From contig CAYQVW010000012.1 in the NCBI GenBank assembly GCA_964421245.1, positions 1 through 52,448 on the forward strand: a stretch of DNA of 52,448 nucleotides, read 5' to 3'. Numbering within the stretch: position 1 is the first letter of the stretch; every line of letters begins with the position of its first letter. The notes under the pieces were generated by a model. That model did no database searches and was not told where the DNA came from. It saw only the letters and a list, made by a program, of their open reading frames with translations. The stretch comes from CAYQVW01 sp964421245 (GTDB lineage: Bacteria; Margulisbacteria; WOR-1; XYC2-FULL-46-14). The position numbers were made by a program, and so were the translations under genes. Shown here in pieces: positions 8,105 through 16,825 of this stretch.

Positions 8105-8901
8105 AACTTCGACTATTAACTATATCAATAATGGTTCCAATTATTTGGGCTTGCACCTATTATGGGGGCCTGGCCTTCTTAGCCCTTATTTTGTGTTTTG
8201 CTCTTTTATCAATAAATGAATTTTACAAACTTATGATGAAGAGAGGACATGTTCCAGCTTTTTGGTTGGGAAATGTTATTACTATCTTTTTTATTGTTTT
8301 TGCTTATTATTCCATAAGTCGAGATTGGGAGCCGGCTCATTCTGCTATCTTTACCATTGCCGCAATCTTTGCGTTAATGGCAGGGGTTTTTCTAAAACGT
8401 GAAAAGGATAATATTGTTGATATTGCCTTAACACTTTTGGGGATAGTATATATTGGATGGTTTTTTAGTTATTTTCTTTTTATTCGCAATATGACCGATC
8501 ATGGCGGCTATCTATTTTTTATGATGCTAACAATTTGGGCTAACGATGTTATGGCTTATTTGTTTGGCACAAAATTTGGTAAGCATAAATTGGCTCCGGC
8601 TATTTCCCCTAAAAAAAGTATTGAGGGGGCGGTTGCGGGTTTTATCGTTTGTTTAATTGCTGCAGGAATTTTTTCTTGGATTGCAAAACTTCCTCTAATG
8701 CATGCTCTAATTTTGGGAGCAATTATTGGGGTGGTTGCAATTTTGTCCGACCTGATTGAGTCTTTGATAAAACGTGATGCTGGAGCAAAAGATTCTTCTA
8801 ATTTAGTACCGGGTCATGGCGGAGTGCTTGATCGTATGGATTCTTTTATTTTGACTGCGCCAGTCGTATATTATTATTTAGTTTGGGTAGTGCTTCGATG
8901 A
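8101..8901 (+). CDS. cdsA: Phosphatidate cytidylyltransferase
   Basis: CdsA makes CDP-diacylglycerol from phosphatidic acid and CTP at the inner membrane, the branch point of phospholipid synthesis. The 266-residue protein is strongly hydrophobic with several membrane helices. Its C-terminal family signature is clear: LSDLIESLIKRDAGAKDSS followed by PGHGGVLDRMDS with the metal-binding Asp. It overlaps uppS by four bases and nadC by four bases (ATGA), so it is translated as part of the operon. Confidence 0.96.
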   Translation: MKLRLLTISIMVPIIWACTYYGGLAFLALILCFALLSINEFYKLMMKRGHVPAFWLGNVITIFFIVFAYYSISRDWEPAHSAIFTIAAIFALMAGVFLKREKDNIVDIALTLLGIVYIGWFFSYFLFIRNMTDHGGYLFFMMLTIWANDVMAYLFGTKFGKHKLAPAISPKKSIEGAVAGFIVCLIAAGIFSWIAKLPLMHALILGAIIGVVAILSDLIESLIKRDAGAKDSSNLVPGHGGVLDRMDSFILTAPVVYYYLVWVVLR

Positions 8902-9728
8902 ACAAGGCGATTATAAACTTAATCAAAATGTCTTTAGCCGAAGATGTTGGATCTGGTGATATTACAACTAATTCAATTGTTCCAAAGAACAAAATAGTAG
9001 AAGCTACAATTATTGCAAAAGAATCTGGAGTAATTGCTGGACTTCCTTTGGCAGAACTGGTTTTTGAAGTTTTAGATAAGAAAGTAAAATTTATTTCAAA
9101 AGTATCGGATGGAAAGAAAGTTAAGAAGGGGACTGTAATTGCAAAAATTAAAGGTCCGGCTAGAGCTATTTTAACCGGGGAGCGTTTGGCCTTAAATTTT
9201 CTTCAGCAACTATCTGGGATTGCTACGCTTACTAATCAATTTGTAGCAAGGGTCAAAGGGTCAGGGGCCAAGATTCTCGATACCAGAAAAACAACTCCTC
9301 TATGGCGTGGGGCAGAGAAATATGCGGTTTGTTGTGGTGGAGGGGTGAATCATCGTCTTGGTCTTTATGATGCAGTTTTGATTAAGGATAATCATTTGGA
9401 TATTGCAGGAGGGGTTGAAGAGGCAGTGGCAAGGGTCAAGGGGCAAGGGTCAAGAAGAATGGCGATAGAAGTTGAGTGCAAGAAAATCTCTCAAGTAAAA
9501 GAGGCCATTGATTTTGGTGCAAAGAAGATCTTGCTGGATAACATGAATATAAAAACATTGCGACAGGCAGTTAAACTTTGTAAAAAAGCAAAAGTTTGGA
9601 CAGAAGCAAGTGGGGGAGTGAATCTCAAAACAGTTCGATCAATTGCAAAGACTGGGGTTGATTCAATTTCGGTTGGAGCCCTAACCCATTCTGCAAAGGC
9701 GATGGATATTAGTTTGGGAATCTGTTAA
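8898..9728 (+). CDS. nadC: Nicotinate-nucleotide (quinolinate) phosphoribosyltransferase
   Basis: NadC converts quinolinate and PRPP to nicotinate mononucleotide in de novo NAD synthesis. The ATG at 8898, overlapping the cdsA stop as ATGA, gives a 276-residue protein starting MNKAIINLI. Motifs include EDVGSGDITT, the phosphate site DTRKTTPLWR, AEKYAVCCGGGVNHRLGLYD and KDNHL, and a C-terminal EASGGVNLKTV barrel strand. Two stretches of 7-base repeats (9247-9268 and 9430-9457) are read as VKGSGAK and VKGQGSR. Its position after cdsA, where dxr is common in other genomes, is unusual. Its stop overlaps the converging TPR gene by four bases. Confidence 0.95.
   Translation: MNKAIINLIKMSLAEDVGSGDITTNSIVPKNKIVEATIIAKESGVIAGLPLAELVFEVLDKKVKFISKVSDGKKVKKGTVIAKIKGPARAILTGERLALNFLQQLSGIATLTNQFVARVKGSGAKILDTRKTTPLWRGAEKYAVCCGGGVNHRLGLYDAVLIKDNHLDIAGGVEEAVARVKGQGSRRMAIEVECKKISQVKEAIDFGAKKILLDNMNIKTLRQAVKLCKKAKVWTEASGGVNLKTVRSIAKTGVDSISVGALTHSAKAMDISLGIC
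9247..9268. repeat. Imperfect 7-base repeats inside nadC, first site
   Basis: CAAGGGT, CAAAGGGT (one extra base), CAGGGGC in tandem, read in frame as VKGSGA. Same unit family as the second nadC site. Confidence 0.5.
9430..9457. repeat. 7-base tandem repeats inside nadC, second site
   Basis: CAAGGGT, CAAGGGG, CAAGGGT, CAAGAAG: four units in perfect 7-base register, read as RVKGQGSRR. Confidence 0.75.
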
Positions 9729-11248
9729 TTCCCTACAAATCCGTGCCGGTCCTTTGATTGAGAAAGTAGACTGGGGATATAATGGTCTGGTAGTTCTCTC
9801 CACCCAGCAATTTCTTTTGCACATGCAATTGCAGCGTCTTTCTTACCAAGTTGAAATAGAAATTGTGCTTTTGCGATTGTTGCGGTAGTTTTGTCTTGAG
9901 ATTTGTCAATTGTCTGGTCGAAAAATGGGAGTGCCCTTTTAAGGACTGCAGCAGTTTGCCTTTCAGTAGCAGTGGTAGAATCGGGGATAGCCTCAAGCAT
10001 TTCTGTTTGAACTTGTAATATTGCTATTTCGGCTTGTAATCTTGCAAGGTGTATTCTGGTAGAGTCATTAGTTGGATCGAGTTCAAGTGCTCTAGCTAAA
10101 GCAATTCGAGCGTCTGTTCTTTTTTTCTTTTTTAGAAGTAAGCTTGCTCGCAATAACCAGGTACTTGCATCTTCTGGGGAAAATTGTGTAGCTTTAATCA
10201 CTTGTGCTAAGGATTCGTCTGTCCTTCCTGCTCGATCAAGCATGGAAGCGTATAGAGCACAGAGGCTCCCATTTTCTGGATTAAATTTCAATGCTTCCTC
10301 ACAATCTAGGACACTTCTATGGATTCTATTTAATGCGGCGAGGGCCTGTGCCCTCATAGAATAAATTGTTAACCGTTGCATGTCTTTTAATTCTGAAATA
10401 TCAGGGGATCTTCCAATTGCCTCTAAAGCCTGACTTAAACAAGAGACAACTCCTTCAAAGTGGTTTATTTCTGCCAATACCACTGCTTTGGCAATATAGG
10501 CATCAGTGTCATTTGGGGAATGATCAATCCAAGCATCAACATATTTTTCTTTTGTATTAAGATCAACTTCTTCGCTTGGTAAATTTAAAATTTTGGTATA
10601 GGCAATTGGGAAAGATGGTTCAATCAATATTGCAATTTGGTACCATAACATACGATCCTCTGCTGATTTTGCTAAAGCTCCCTGTTCAATACAATATAAG
10701 TAATAAATATCAATAAGTCTGTATTTGCCATGATTTAATCCCTGTAGCTTCATAAAGTCTACCTGAAATATATGTTCAAAAATATCTAAGCCCCTGCTCA
10801 TCGCATCTTGTTGTAAGCTTTCAATTGGTAGCCCTTCTTTTTCTAAGCAATCTGTTACAGATCCTTTATAAGGAATAATAGGAGCATTAACCAAGCGCTC
10901 AAAAACCATCCCTCTTGGAGCCTTAACTCCTTCCATTAGCCAAACTGTAGAATCCAGAGCGGATCCTAGGGCAGCGATTGTTCTTCTTGCAGGTGTTGCG
11001 TTGTAAAGACCATCCGCGATCTCAAATAGAAGAGGGTGAGAGAAGTCTGAACGAATTGGTGGTATTGATCTTCTTGCAGATACAACTGCCGCTATTCCCT
11101 GAATAGAAATTCCAGTTTGACCTGATAGTTGAGTAAATATGTTGATAATATCTGTGGAGCCACCAACACCAATTTGTGGAAGTGGGCCTTTAAGATTCCT
11201 ATTTAAAGCAAGTGTTAAACTAAAACTACCAAGATCTTTTCCTCTCAT
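9725..11248 (-). CDS. TPR-repeat protein with a unique N-terminal region
   Basis: The 507-residue protein has an unrecognised N-terminal part (about 1-150, rich in Gly, Ser and Ile) followed by helical repeats from about residue 180. Tetratricopeptide units are clear near CEEALKFNPENGSLCALYA, VIKATQFSPEDASTWLLRA and ALARALELDPTNDSTRIHLA. TPR proteins are protein-binding scaffolds; the partner is unknown. There is no signal peptide or membrane helix. The ATG is only six bases after the -10 box of a sigma-28-like promoter, so the mRNA may be leaderless. The gene is divergent from the aminotransferase gene, which has a promoter of the same class. Its stop overlaps nadC. Confidence 0.85.
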   Translation of the reverse strand: MRGKDLGSFSLTLALNRNLKGPLPQIGVGGSTDIINIFTQLSGQTGISIQGIAAVVSARRSIPPIRSDFSHPLLFEIADGLYNATPARRTIAALGSALDSTVWLMEGVKAPRGMVFERLVNAPIIPYKGSVTDCLEKEGLPIESLQQDAMSRGLDIFEHIFQVDFMKLQGLNHGKYRLIDIYYLYCIEQGALAKSAEDRMLWYQIAILIEPSFPIAYTKILNLPSEEVDLNTKEKYVDAWIDHSPNDTDAYIAKAVVLAEINHFEGVVSCLSQALEAIGRSPDISELKDMQRLTIYSMRAQALAALNRIHRSVLDCEEALKFNPENGSLCALYASMLDRAGRTDESLAQVIKATQFSPEDASTWLLRASLLLKKKKRTDARIALARALELDPTNDSTRIHLARLQAEIAILQVQTEMLEAIPDSTTATERQTAAVLKRALPFFDQTIDKSQDKTTATIAKAQFLFQLGKKDAAIACAKEIAGWRELPDHYIPSLLSQSKDRHGFVGN

Positions 11249-11254
11249 ACTAAT

Positions 11255-11282
11255 ATATCGATAGATTTAAAATAAAATTTCA
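11255..11282 (-). promoter_or_regulatory. Sigma-28-like promoter of the TPR gene
   Basis: On the minus strand: TGAAATTT (11282 to 11275), 14 bases, CGATAT (11260 to 11255), then ATG after six bases. It is arranged back to back with the promoter at 11301. Confidence 0.7.
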
Positions 11283-11300
11283 GTTTATTTAGAAATAGGG

Positions 11301-11328
11301 TGAAATTTTTTAAAATTCATTCCGAAAG
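11301..11328 (+). promoter_or_regulatory. Sigma-28-like promoter of the aminotransferase gene
   Basis: TGAAATTT (11301-11308), 14 bases, CGAAAG (11323-11328). A strong ribosome binding site AGGAGGA at 11349-11355 precedes the ATG at 11361. Confidence 0.65.
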
Positions 11329-11360
11329 AATAACAGCGTCAAATACTAGGAGGAATTATA

Positions 11361-12686
11361 ATGAGTCAATTTGCAGTAAGAAGAGTAACTATTAATGGAA
11401 CAGGATATGCAGGACTTGATAGAGAGCTGACTTCAGGGATAGGGAATCAATTTCAGAGTGGAAGTGGAATTGGTGCAACAGTTGAAACTGTTGACAATAG
11501 AGAAGGAAGTTTAAGGCTTAATGATTTTCGAGGTCTCCCTCTTACTCCGAGTCTTCATCCAGATGCTGGTACTCAAACTTTCGTTAGTGGCCCGGTTTTA
11601 GAGAAAGCCGAAAGAGTTTTGTCTGAAGAAGCAGCAGCGGCAGCAAGACTCGTGAATGTTTCAGCAGAACCAATGGAATGGGATGGTCTTGCTTTTCAAC
11701 TTACTCCAACTGATGTGATGGCATCACAAACTATTGAGAATGGGGGAGAATGGACGAATCTTGATTTATATCCATATAGTGATATTCCTATTAGTCCGGC
11801 TGCCGCTAGTATAAATTATGGACAAGAGCTTTTTGAAGGGATGAAAGCGTTGCGTTCTGCTAATGGTGGAGTGGTTCTTTTTCGACCAGAAGAGAATGCA
11901 AAGAGAATGATAGATGGAGCAAAAAGGCTTGGATTAACTCCTGTTCCGGAAAAAATTTTCTTAGATGCAGTTGAAAGGGTTGTCATGGCAAATGAACGTT
12001 GGATTCCTCCGATGGGGAAAGGAGCTTTATATATTAGACCTCTTTTAATCGGTTCTGGTGGAATAGTTGGGGTTGCTCCAGATCCAGAAAATAGATTTTC
12101 AGTTTTTGTAACACCGGTAGGACCTTATTTTAAAGGTGGAATGTCTGCGATTAAACTTTTAGTTGCAGACAACAACCATCGTGCTGCTCCGGGCGGAAGC
12201 GGCGCTGTAAAGGCTGGTGGAAATTATGCTCCAGGAATGATTCCAGCACAAGAAGCTAAGGCCAGAGGATTTTCTGAAGTAATTTATCTTGATGCAGTAA
12301 ATCATAGATATGTAGAAGAAGTTGGAGCGGCCAATTTCTTTTATATTGACCAACAAAGAGTAATTCATACACCAAGACTTTCCGGAACAATTTTACCGGG
12401 AATAAATAGAAGAAGTGTTATGAAAATTGCTCGCGATCTTGGATATGAAGTTTGTGAAAGAGACATTCCAATTCACGAAGTAATGGCAAATGGAGCCGAA
12501 GCATTTTGTACCGGGACAGCAGCCGTTATCAGTCCAATTGGATCGATTACTCATGGTGATGATACAGCAATGTTTAATGGGGGAGATGTTGGTCCAATAT
12601 CTTTACAGTTGTATGGCAGACTAACTGCAATTCAAGAAGAGAGAGAAGAAGATCCATATGAGTGGGTTTATCCGTTAAGGGGTTAA
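11361..12686 (+). CDS. ilvE: Branched-chain-type aminotransferase (fold IV) with N-terminal extension
   Basis: This is a class IV PLP aminotransferase of the BCAT type, which interconverts branched-chain amino acids and their 2-oxo acids with glutamate/2-oxoglutarate. The catalytic domain starts near residue 105 and contains INYGQELFEGMKALR, YIRPLLIGSG, the PLP lysine in GSGAVKAGGNYA (Lys284), EEVGAANFFY and LSGTILPGI. The first 100 or so residues are extra compared with BCATs (the family is usually about 300-365 long) and are Gly/Ser/Thr-rich, probably disordered, then helical. It is expressed from a sigma-28-like promoter, not with leuCD, so a housekeeping role in Leu/Ile/Val synthesis is likely chemically but not certain physiologically. 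Confidence 0.87.
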   Translation: MSQFAVRRVTINGTGYAGLDRELTSGIGNQFQSGSGIGATVETVDNREGSLRLNDFRGLPLTPSLHPDAGTQTFVSGPVLEKAERVLSEEAAAAARLVNVSAEPMEWDGLAFQLTPTDVMASQTIENGGEWTNLDLYPYSDIPISPAAASINYGQELFEGMKALRSANGGVVLFRPEENAKRMIDGAKRLGLTPVPEKIFLDAVERVVMANERWIPPMGKGALYIRPLLIGSGGIVGVAPDPENRFSVFVTPVGPYFKGGMSAIKLLVADNNHRAAPGGSGAVKAGGNYAPGMIPAQEAKARGFSEVIYLDAVNHRYVEEVGAANFFYIDQQRVIHTPRLSGTILPGINRRSVMKIARDLGYEVCERDIPIHEVMANGAEAFCTGTAAVISPIGSITHGDDTAMFNGGDVGPISLQLYGRLTAIQEEREEDPYEWVYPLRG

Positions 12687-12697
12687 GGTCGCTGTGA

Positions 12698-12703
12698 TAT
12701 AAT
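12698..12703 (+). promoter_or_regulatory. -10 box of uvrD
   Basis: TATAAT 29 bases before the uvrD start. Unlike many genes here the mRNA has a leader with a ribosome binding site (AAAGGAGA). Confidence 0.5.
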
Positions 12704-12732
12704 GGGGACATTCACCTTCAAAGGAGACATGA

Positions 12733-14760
12733 ATGCCCCAAGTATATAAAATAGAGCCTGCTTTTTCAAAAGAGGGAAAAAGTTTAACAATTAACTACGA
12801 GGAAGAGCTAAATTCGGAACAGCTTCCGATAGTTAAAGCTGGCAAAGGACCAATTTTAGTCATTGCCGGAGCAGGTTCTGGTAAGACCAGAACTGCAACT
12901 TATCGCGTTGCTTATTTAGTTGAATCAGGAATTCCACTGCGCAATATTTTGTTAGTAACCTTTACCAATAAAGCGGCCAAAGAGATGAAGTATCGGGTAG
13001 AAGGATTGTTAAAACGTTCGCTCCAAGGATTGTGGGCTGGAACCTTTCATCACATCGGAAATATGATCTTGAGAAAACATGCTAAAAAACTTGGTTACTC
13101 AAAAAACTTTACTATTATGGATAGAGGGGACTCCAAAGATCTGATTGCCCGTTCAATTAAAGAAGCTGGTATTAATCTTAAAGAAAAGAAGTTTCCAAAG
13201 GCAGATGTTTTGCAGGGTGTTTACAGCTATATGGTTAATTCTCAAGAAGAGTTTCATAAAGTTATTGAAGAGAAGCATCCTCATCTATTTGAAATGCAGA
13301 GAGAGATCAAACATGTATTAGATATATATGAAGAGAAAAAACAGAACCAGAGTTTAATGGATTTTGACGACCTCTTGTCAAAATGGTTACAGCTCTTAGT
13401 AGAATTTCCAGAAGTTTTGCAAGAATATGCAGGACGCTTCCAATATGTTTTAGTAGATGAGTATCAAGATACCAATTTAGTTCAAGCCCAGATAATTGAT
13501 TTAATGTCATCAAAATATAGGAACCTAATGGTAGTGGGAGATGATTCTCAAAGTATCTATTCTTTTCGTGCTGCAGAGTTTAAAAATATCATTGAATTTC
13601 CAAATCGCTATACCGATTGCCAAATTTTTAAAATAGAGACTAATCATCGTTCTACTCCAGAAATTTTAGCTTTTGCTAATGAGAGCATTAAAAATGCAGA
13701 AGAGAAATTTGAAAAGAACCTTCGGCCGGTCCGCAAGAAGGGGGTTAATCCGATAATGGTCTCCTTCCGCGATGTGCATCAGCAGGCCGCCTTTGTTGCG
13801 CAAAGAATGCTGGAGCAATATAACGAAGGGATGCCACTTAATGAGATGGCGGTTATTTATCGCTCTCATTATCATTGTTTAGAGTTACAGATGGAGCTGA
13901 CTCGTCGTGGAGTTCCATATGAACTTCGCTCAGGCCTGCGTCTGTTTGAGGAAGCTCATATTAAAGATGTTATGAGCTATCTAAAAATATTTCATAATCC
14001 ACAAGATGGGATTTCTTGGTTTAGGATATTGAAACTTTTGCCAAATGTTGGTCAAAAGACCGCAGAAAAGATTTGGAAAAATATCCGAAAGTCCGAAAGT
14101 CCGATTAAGGAGATTGTAAAACCGGAGACCGCTTCGCTTGTTACAAAAGGAGGACAGGATTCTTTTAAACAACTTCAGCTTTTATTAAAAGTTTTGGATC
14201 GACAGCAGAGTTCACCATCGGCGATGATGGAAACAATTTTAGATCATAGTTATCAAGAGTATTTAAGAATGACCTATGCTAATCACTCAATGCGTTTGGA
14301 AGAGCTACAAGAATTATCAAATTATGCCTCAGAATACGAGTCACTCGAAAAGTTTTTATCAGCTATGGTTTTGGTCGGCGGAACAAAGGCGGAAGAGATT
14401 ACAGCCGGCGGAACGAGTGAAAATGATGCGGTTGTATTAACTACTGTTCACCAGGCAAAAGGCTTAGAGTGGAAGGTTGTTTTTATTGTTTGGTTGGCAG
14501 AAGGGCGATTCCCATCTTATTTATCTTTTAATAATAAAAAAGATTTAGAAGAAGAACGCCGTCTCTTTTATGTTGCAGTTACTCGTTCAAAAGATCAACT
14601 TTATTTAGCCTATCCAATTACCTATCATTCTCGTGAAGGGAATATTGTGCTTAAGGCTTCTCGATTTTTAAAAGAGGTCTCTGAACATCGTTATCAAAAA
14701 TGGTTGATTGAGGACGAGCTAGGGTTAAATGATGAAGATGATGTGGAGGTTTGGGATTGA
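12733..14760 (+). CDS. uvrD: UvrD/PcrA-type ATP-dependent DNA helicase
   Basis: This is a superfamily 1A 3'-5' DNA helicase used in excision repair, mismatch repair or clearing replication forks. At 675 residues it is typical in length. Motif I is GAGSGKTRT (about 45-53), motif Ia FTNKAAKEM, motif II DEYQDTN, motif III VVGDDSQSIYSFRAA, motif IV NHRSTPEIL, motif V TTVHQAKGLEW and motif VI VAVTRSKDQLY. A tandem CCGAAAGT repeat near 14086 falls in a linker. The start at 12733 is chosen because GGAG lies six bases upstream; an out-of-frame ATG precedes it. The stop abuts the stop of the converging gene. Confidence 0.95.
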   Translation: MPQVYKIEPAFSKEGKSLTINYEEELNSEQLPIVKAGKGPILVIAGAGSGKTRTATYRVAYLVESGIPLRNILLVTFTNKAAKEMKYRVEGLLKRSLQGLWAGTFHHIGNMILRKHAKKLGYSKNFTIMDRGDSKDLIARSIKEAGINLKEKKFPKADVLQGVYSYMVNSQEEFHKVIEEKHPHLFEMQREIKHVLDIYEEKKQNQSLMDFDDLLSKWLQLLVEFPEVLQEYAGRFQYVLVDEYQDTNLVQAQIIDLMSSKYRNLMVVGDDSQSIYSFRAAEFKNIIEFPNRYTDCQIFKIETNHRSTPEILAFANESIKNAEEKFEKNLRPVRKKGVNPIMVSFRDVHQQAAFVAQRMLEQYNEGMPLNEMAVIYRSHYHCLELQMELTRRGVPYELRSGLRLFEEAHIKDVMSYLKIFHNPQDGISWFRILKLLPNVGQKTAEKIWKNIRKSESPIKEIVKPETASLVTKGGQDSFKQLQLLLKVLDRQQSSPSAMMETILDHSYQEYLRMTYANHSMRLEELQELSNYASEYESLEKFLSAMVLVGGTKAEEITAGGTSENDAVVLTTVHQAKGLEWKVVFIVWLAEGRFPSYLSFNNKKDLEEERRLFYVAVTRSKDQLYLAYPITYHSREGNIVLKASRFLKEVSEHRYQKWLIEDELGLNDEDDVEVWD

Positions 14761-15765
14761 TTACTTTGTTACTTTTAATACAGCATAACTAACAAGATCA
14801 TCGCCGCCGGTTTCAACAATAGAGAGACCTGGGTGTTGCTCGATAGCTCTTTCAAATTTTTCTAATGCTTCCATATTCGCCGACCCCACTTCTTCCTCAA
14901 GAAAAATTGGGTTAATAAGAATGTGTGCTCCATTGGCAAATGCTCTGTATAATTGATCAAGCGCTCTTTTCATTGCTGCTTCCCCAACAATGCCGTTTTC
15001 CATGGCAAAGAGGAAGGGAATAACTCCAAAATCAAAAAGGCTTTCAGGAAACATAGAACCAAATTCCTTTGTCCCCAATGATGCATGTTGAAAATAAATT
15101 GCTCTATCGGAACCAGTGCCGCGTTGGTTGAGTAGTGCTCTAGGTCTGTTTAGGCTTTCAGCTAATTCTGAAGATAATAAGCCGTGATCAAGATTGGATT
15201 TCTGATATATAAATCTTCTAATAAAATCTAAACCACCAAGACTACGTATGCTCTTTTGAGCAGCAATTGTTACTGGGTCGGAATCAATTGCAAAAACCCT
15301 GCCGCTGTGTGTAACCAATTCAGCTACCTTAAACGGAAGCGGTCCATAACCAGGTAAGACTAAGGCGCATTTAGGAGGAGAGTTTCTCAAAACATCGGCT
15401 AGGACAGATAATAAAGTTAATTCTTCTCTACCACCAAAGTGAACCGGTGTTTCTTTATCTGATCGTAACAATGCTTGATCTTCTGGATGTACATGTGCCT
15501 TCATTAAAGCAAGTTCTTCCTCGGTTAATGGGTTTATATCTGCTTTATATAATCTTCCTGAAGGGTGGTTCCATAAGAAGTCTCTTATTATTATTGATCT
15601 CCTACGATTAAGTAGGGATTGTCCGTTAGGTTTGAATGGTAAAGCAAGGAGGTCTAGTGCTTGATAGCCAGCTAACTTAGCCCTATTTTTAAATCCCAAA
15701 TTCTGTTGCCATGAACTATAAAAACCTGCACGGAATGGGGTCGTTACAACATTTTTAATGGACAT
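14761..15765 (-). CDS. Methyltransferase-like Rossmann-fold protein
   Basis: The exact family is not recognised. The central part looks like an S-adenosylmethionine-dependent methyltransferase fold: ALVLPGYGPLPFKVAEL in the place of motif I (about residues 133-149), then VFAIDSDP as the acidic loop after strand 2, and later LDQLYRAFANGAHILINP, like the strand 4-5 region. The glycine loop is not canonical, so SAM binding is unproven. The N-terminal 110 residues are unique and basic. There is no signal or membrane segment. It has a ribosome binding site AGGAG and a sigma-28-like promoter, and faces away from ychF. It is a single-gene unit between uvrD and ychF. Confidence 0.75.
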   Translation of the reverse strand: MSIKNVVTTPFRAGFYSSWQQNLGFKNRAKLAGYQALDLLALPFKPNGQSLLNRRRSIIIRDFLWNHPSGRLYKADINPLTEEELALMKAHVHPEDQALLRSDKETPVHFGGREELTLLSVLADVLRNSPPKCALVLPGYGPLPFKVAELVTHSGRVFAIDSDPVTIAAQKSIRSLGGLDFIRRFIYQKSNLDHGLLSSELAESLNRPRALLNQRGTGSDRAIYFQHASLGTKEFGSMFPESLFDFGVIPFLFAMENGIVGEAAMKRALDQLYRAFANGAHILINPIFLEEEVGSANMEALEKFERAIEQHPGLSIVETGGDDLVSYAVLKVTK

Positions 15766-15787
15766 CTTTGTGTCTCCTATACATATA

Positions 15788-15815
15788 ATATCGTTATATT
15801 ATGTCAAATACTTGT
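15788..15815 (-). promoter_or_regulatory. Weak sigma-28-like promoter of the 14761 gene
   Basis: On the minus strand: ACAAGTAT, 14 bases, CGATAT. The -35 box matches the GCAAGTTT variant at six of eight positions, and the spacing is identical to the others. An overlapping TTGACA could also serve an ordinary promoter, so this is the least certain of the set. Confidence 0.45.
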
Positions 15816-15827
15816 ATGGATTTGATA

Positions 15828-15833
15828 TATAAT
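15828..15833 (+). promoter_or_regulatory. -10 box of ychF, leaderless
   Basis: TATAAT five bases before the ychF ATG. There is no room for a ribosome binding site. Confidence 0.6.
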
Positions 15834-15838
15834 GAACT

Positions 15839-16825
15839 ATGAGTTTTTCATTCGGAATAATCGGATTACCTAACGTCGGTAAATCAACCTTATTTAATGC
15901 GTTGTCTTCTGCACATGCTGAAGCATCTAATTATCCTTTTTGTACTATTGACCCAAATGTTGGTGTAGTCGAAGTTCCAGACGAGCGCTTAAAAAAGATT
16001 CAAAAAATCATTGGTTCAGCTAAGTCTGTTCCAACCATTATTGAATTCCATGATATTGCCGGGTTAGTTAAAGGTGCAAGCAAGGGGGAGGGACTAGGGA
16101 ACAAGTTTTTAGGAAATATTCGAAACGTCGATGCCATCGTTCACGTTGTCCGCTGTTTCCCCGATCCAAATGTTGTTCATGTTTCGGGGAAAGTTGACCC
16201 AAAAGAAGATATAGAAATCATTCAAGCCGAATTAATTATTGCTGATCTAGAAACTGTCGAGAAAAAACTAGAAAAAACCAAAATTTCCGCAAAGGGTGGG
16301 GATAAGAAGATTCTGAAAGGGGTTGAAGAACTTGAAAAATTAAAGAATCAATTGGAAACAGGCGGTAGAGCCATCCCATGGGATGGCTATCTAACCAGTA
16401 AGCCGGTTTTATATTTGGCCAACGTCGATGAATCTAGCAACAAAGACCAAGTTGCCATAATTGAAGAAATTGCAAAAAAAGAGGGGGCAAAAGTAGTCTC
16501 TCTTTGTGCTCAAATCGAAACAGAAGTTAAGGAATTGTCTCCTGAGGATGCCAAAGAGTTAGGGTATAGTGGAGAAGGGTTAAAGAATTTTATTAAAGCA
16601 AGTTATGAGCTTTTGGATTTAATAACATTTTTTACTGCAAATAAGAAAGAGTGTCGGGCTTGGACTTTAAGAGATGGATCAACCGCATATGAGGCGGCAG
16701 GAAAGATACACACTGACATGCAAAAGGGTTTTATCTCTGCTGAAGTTACCGGAAGGCCTCAACCAGCAGGTCGTGACTATATTGTACAGGATGGGGATCT
16801 GATTTTATTTAGATTTAATGTTTAG
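15839..16825 (+). CDS. ychF: Ribosome-associated P-loop NTPase YchF/OLA1
   Basis: YchF is an Obg-family NTPase that binds ribosomes and prefers ATP. The P-loop is GLPNVGKST, switch II is DIAGLVKGASKGEGLGN, the altered G4 motif is NVDE (as expected for ATP preference), and the C-terminal TGS domain runs from FFTANKKECRAWTL to the end. It has 328 residues against about 363 normally. One shortened place is the segment before LTSKPVLYLANVDE, roughly ten residues shorter than usual, exactly where a perfect 20-bp palindrome (16369-16388) is translated. The stop overlaps the converging gene by 11 bp, and a decayed copy of this 3' end lies at 17438-17483. Confidence 0.95.
   Translation: MSFSFGIIGLPNVGKSTLFNALSSAHAEASNYPFCTIDPNVGVVEVPDERLKKIQKIIGSAKSVPTIIEFHDIAGLVKGASKGEGLGNKFLGNIRNVDAIVHVVRCFPDPNVVHVSGKVDPKEDIEIIQAELIIADLETVEKKLEKTKISAKGGDKKILKGVEELEKLKNQLETGGRAIPWDGYLTSKPVLYLANVDESSNKDQVAIIEEIAKKEGAKVVSLCAQIETEVKELSPEDAKELGYSGEGLKNFIKASYELLDLITFFTANKKECRAWTLRDGSTAYEAAGKIHTDMQKGFISAEVTGRPQPAGRDYIVQDGDLILFRFNV
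16369..16388. repeat. Perfect 20-bp palindrome inside ychF
   Basis: AGCCATCCCATGGGATGGCT, read in frame as AIPWDG. It is homologous to the trpA palindrome: identical except for one symmetric pair of compensating bases, and flanked by the same G and A. Confidence 0.9.
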
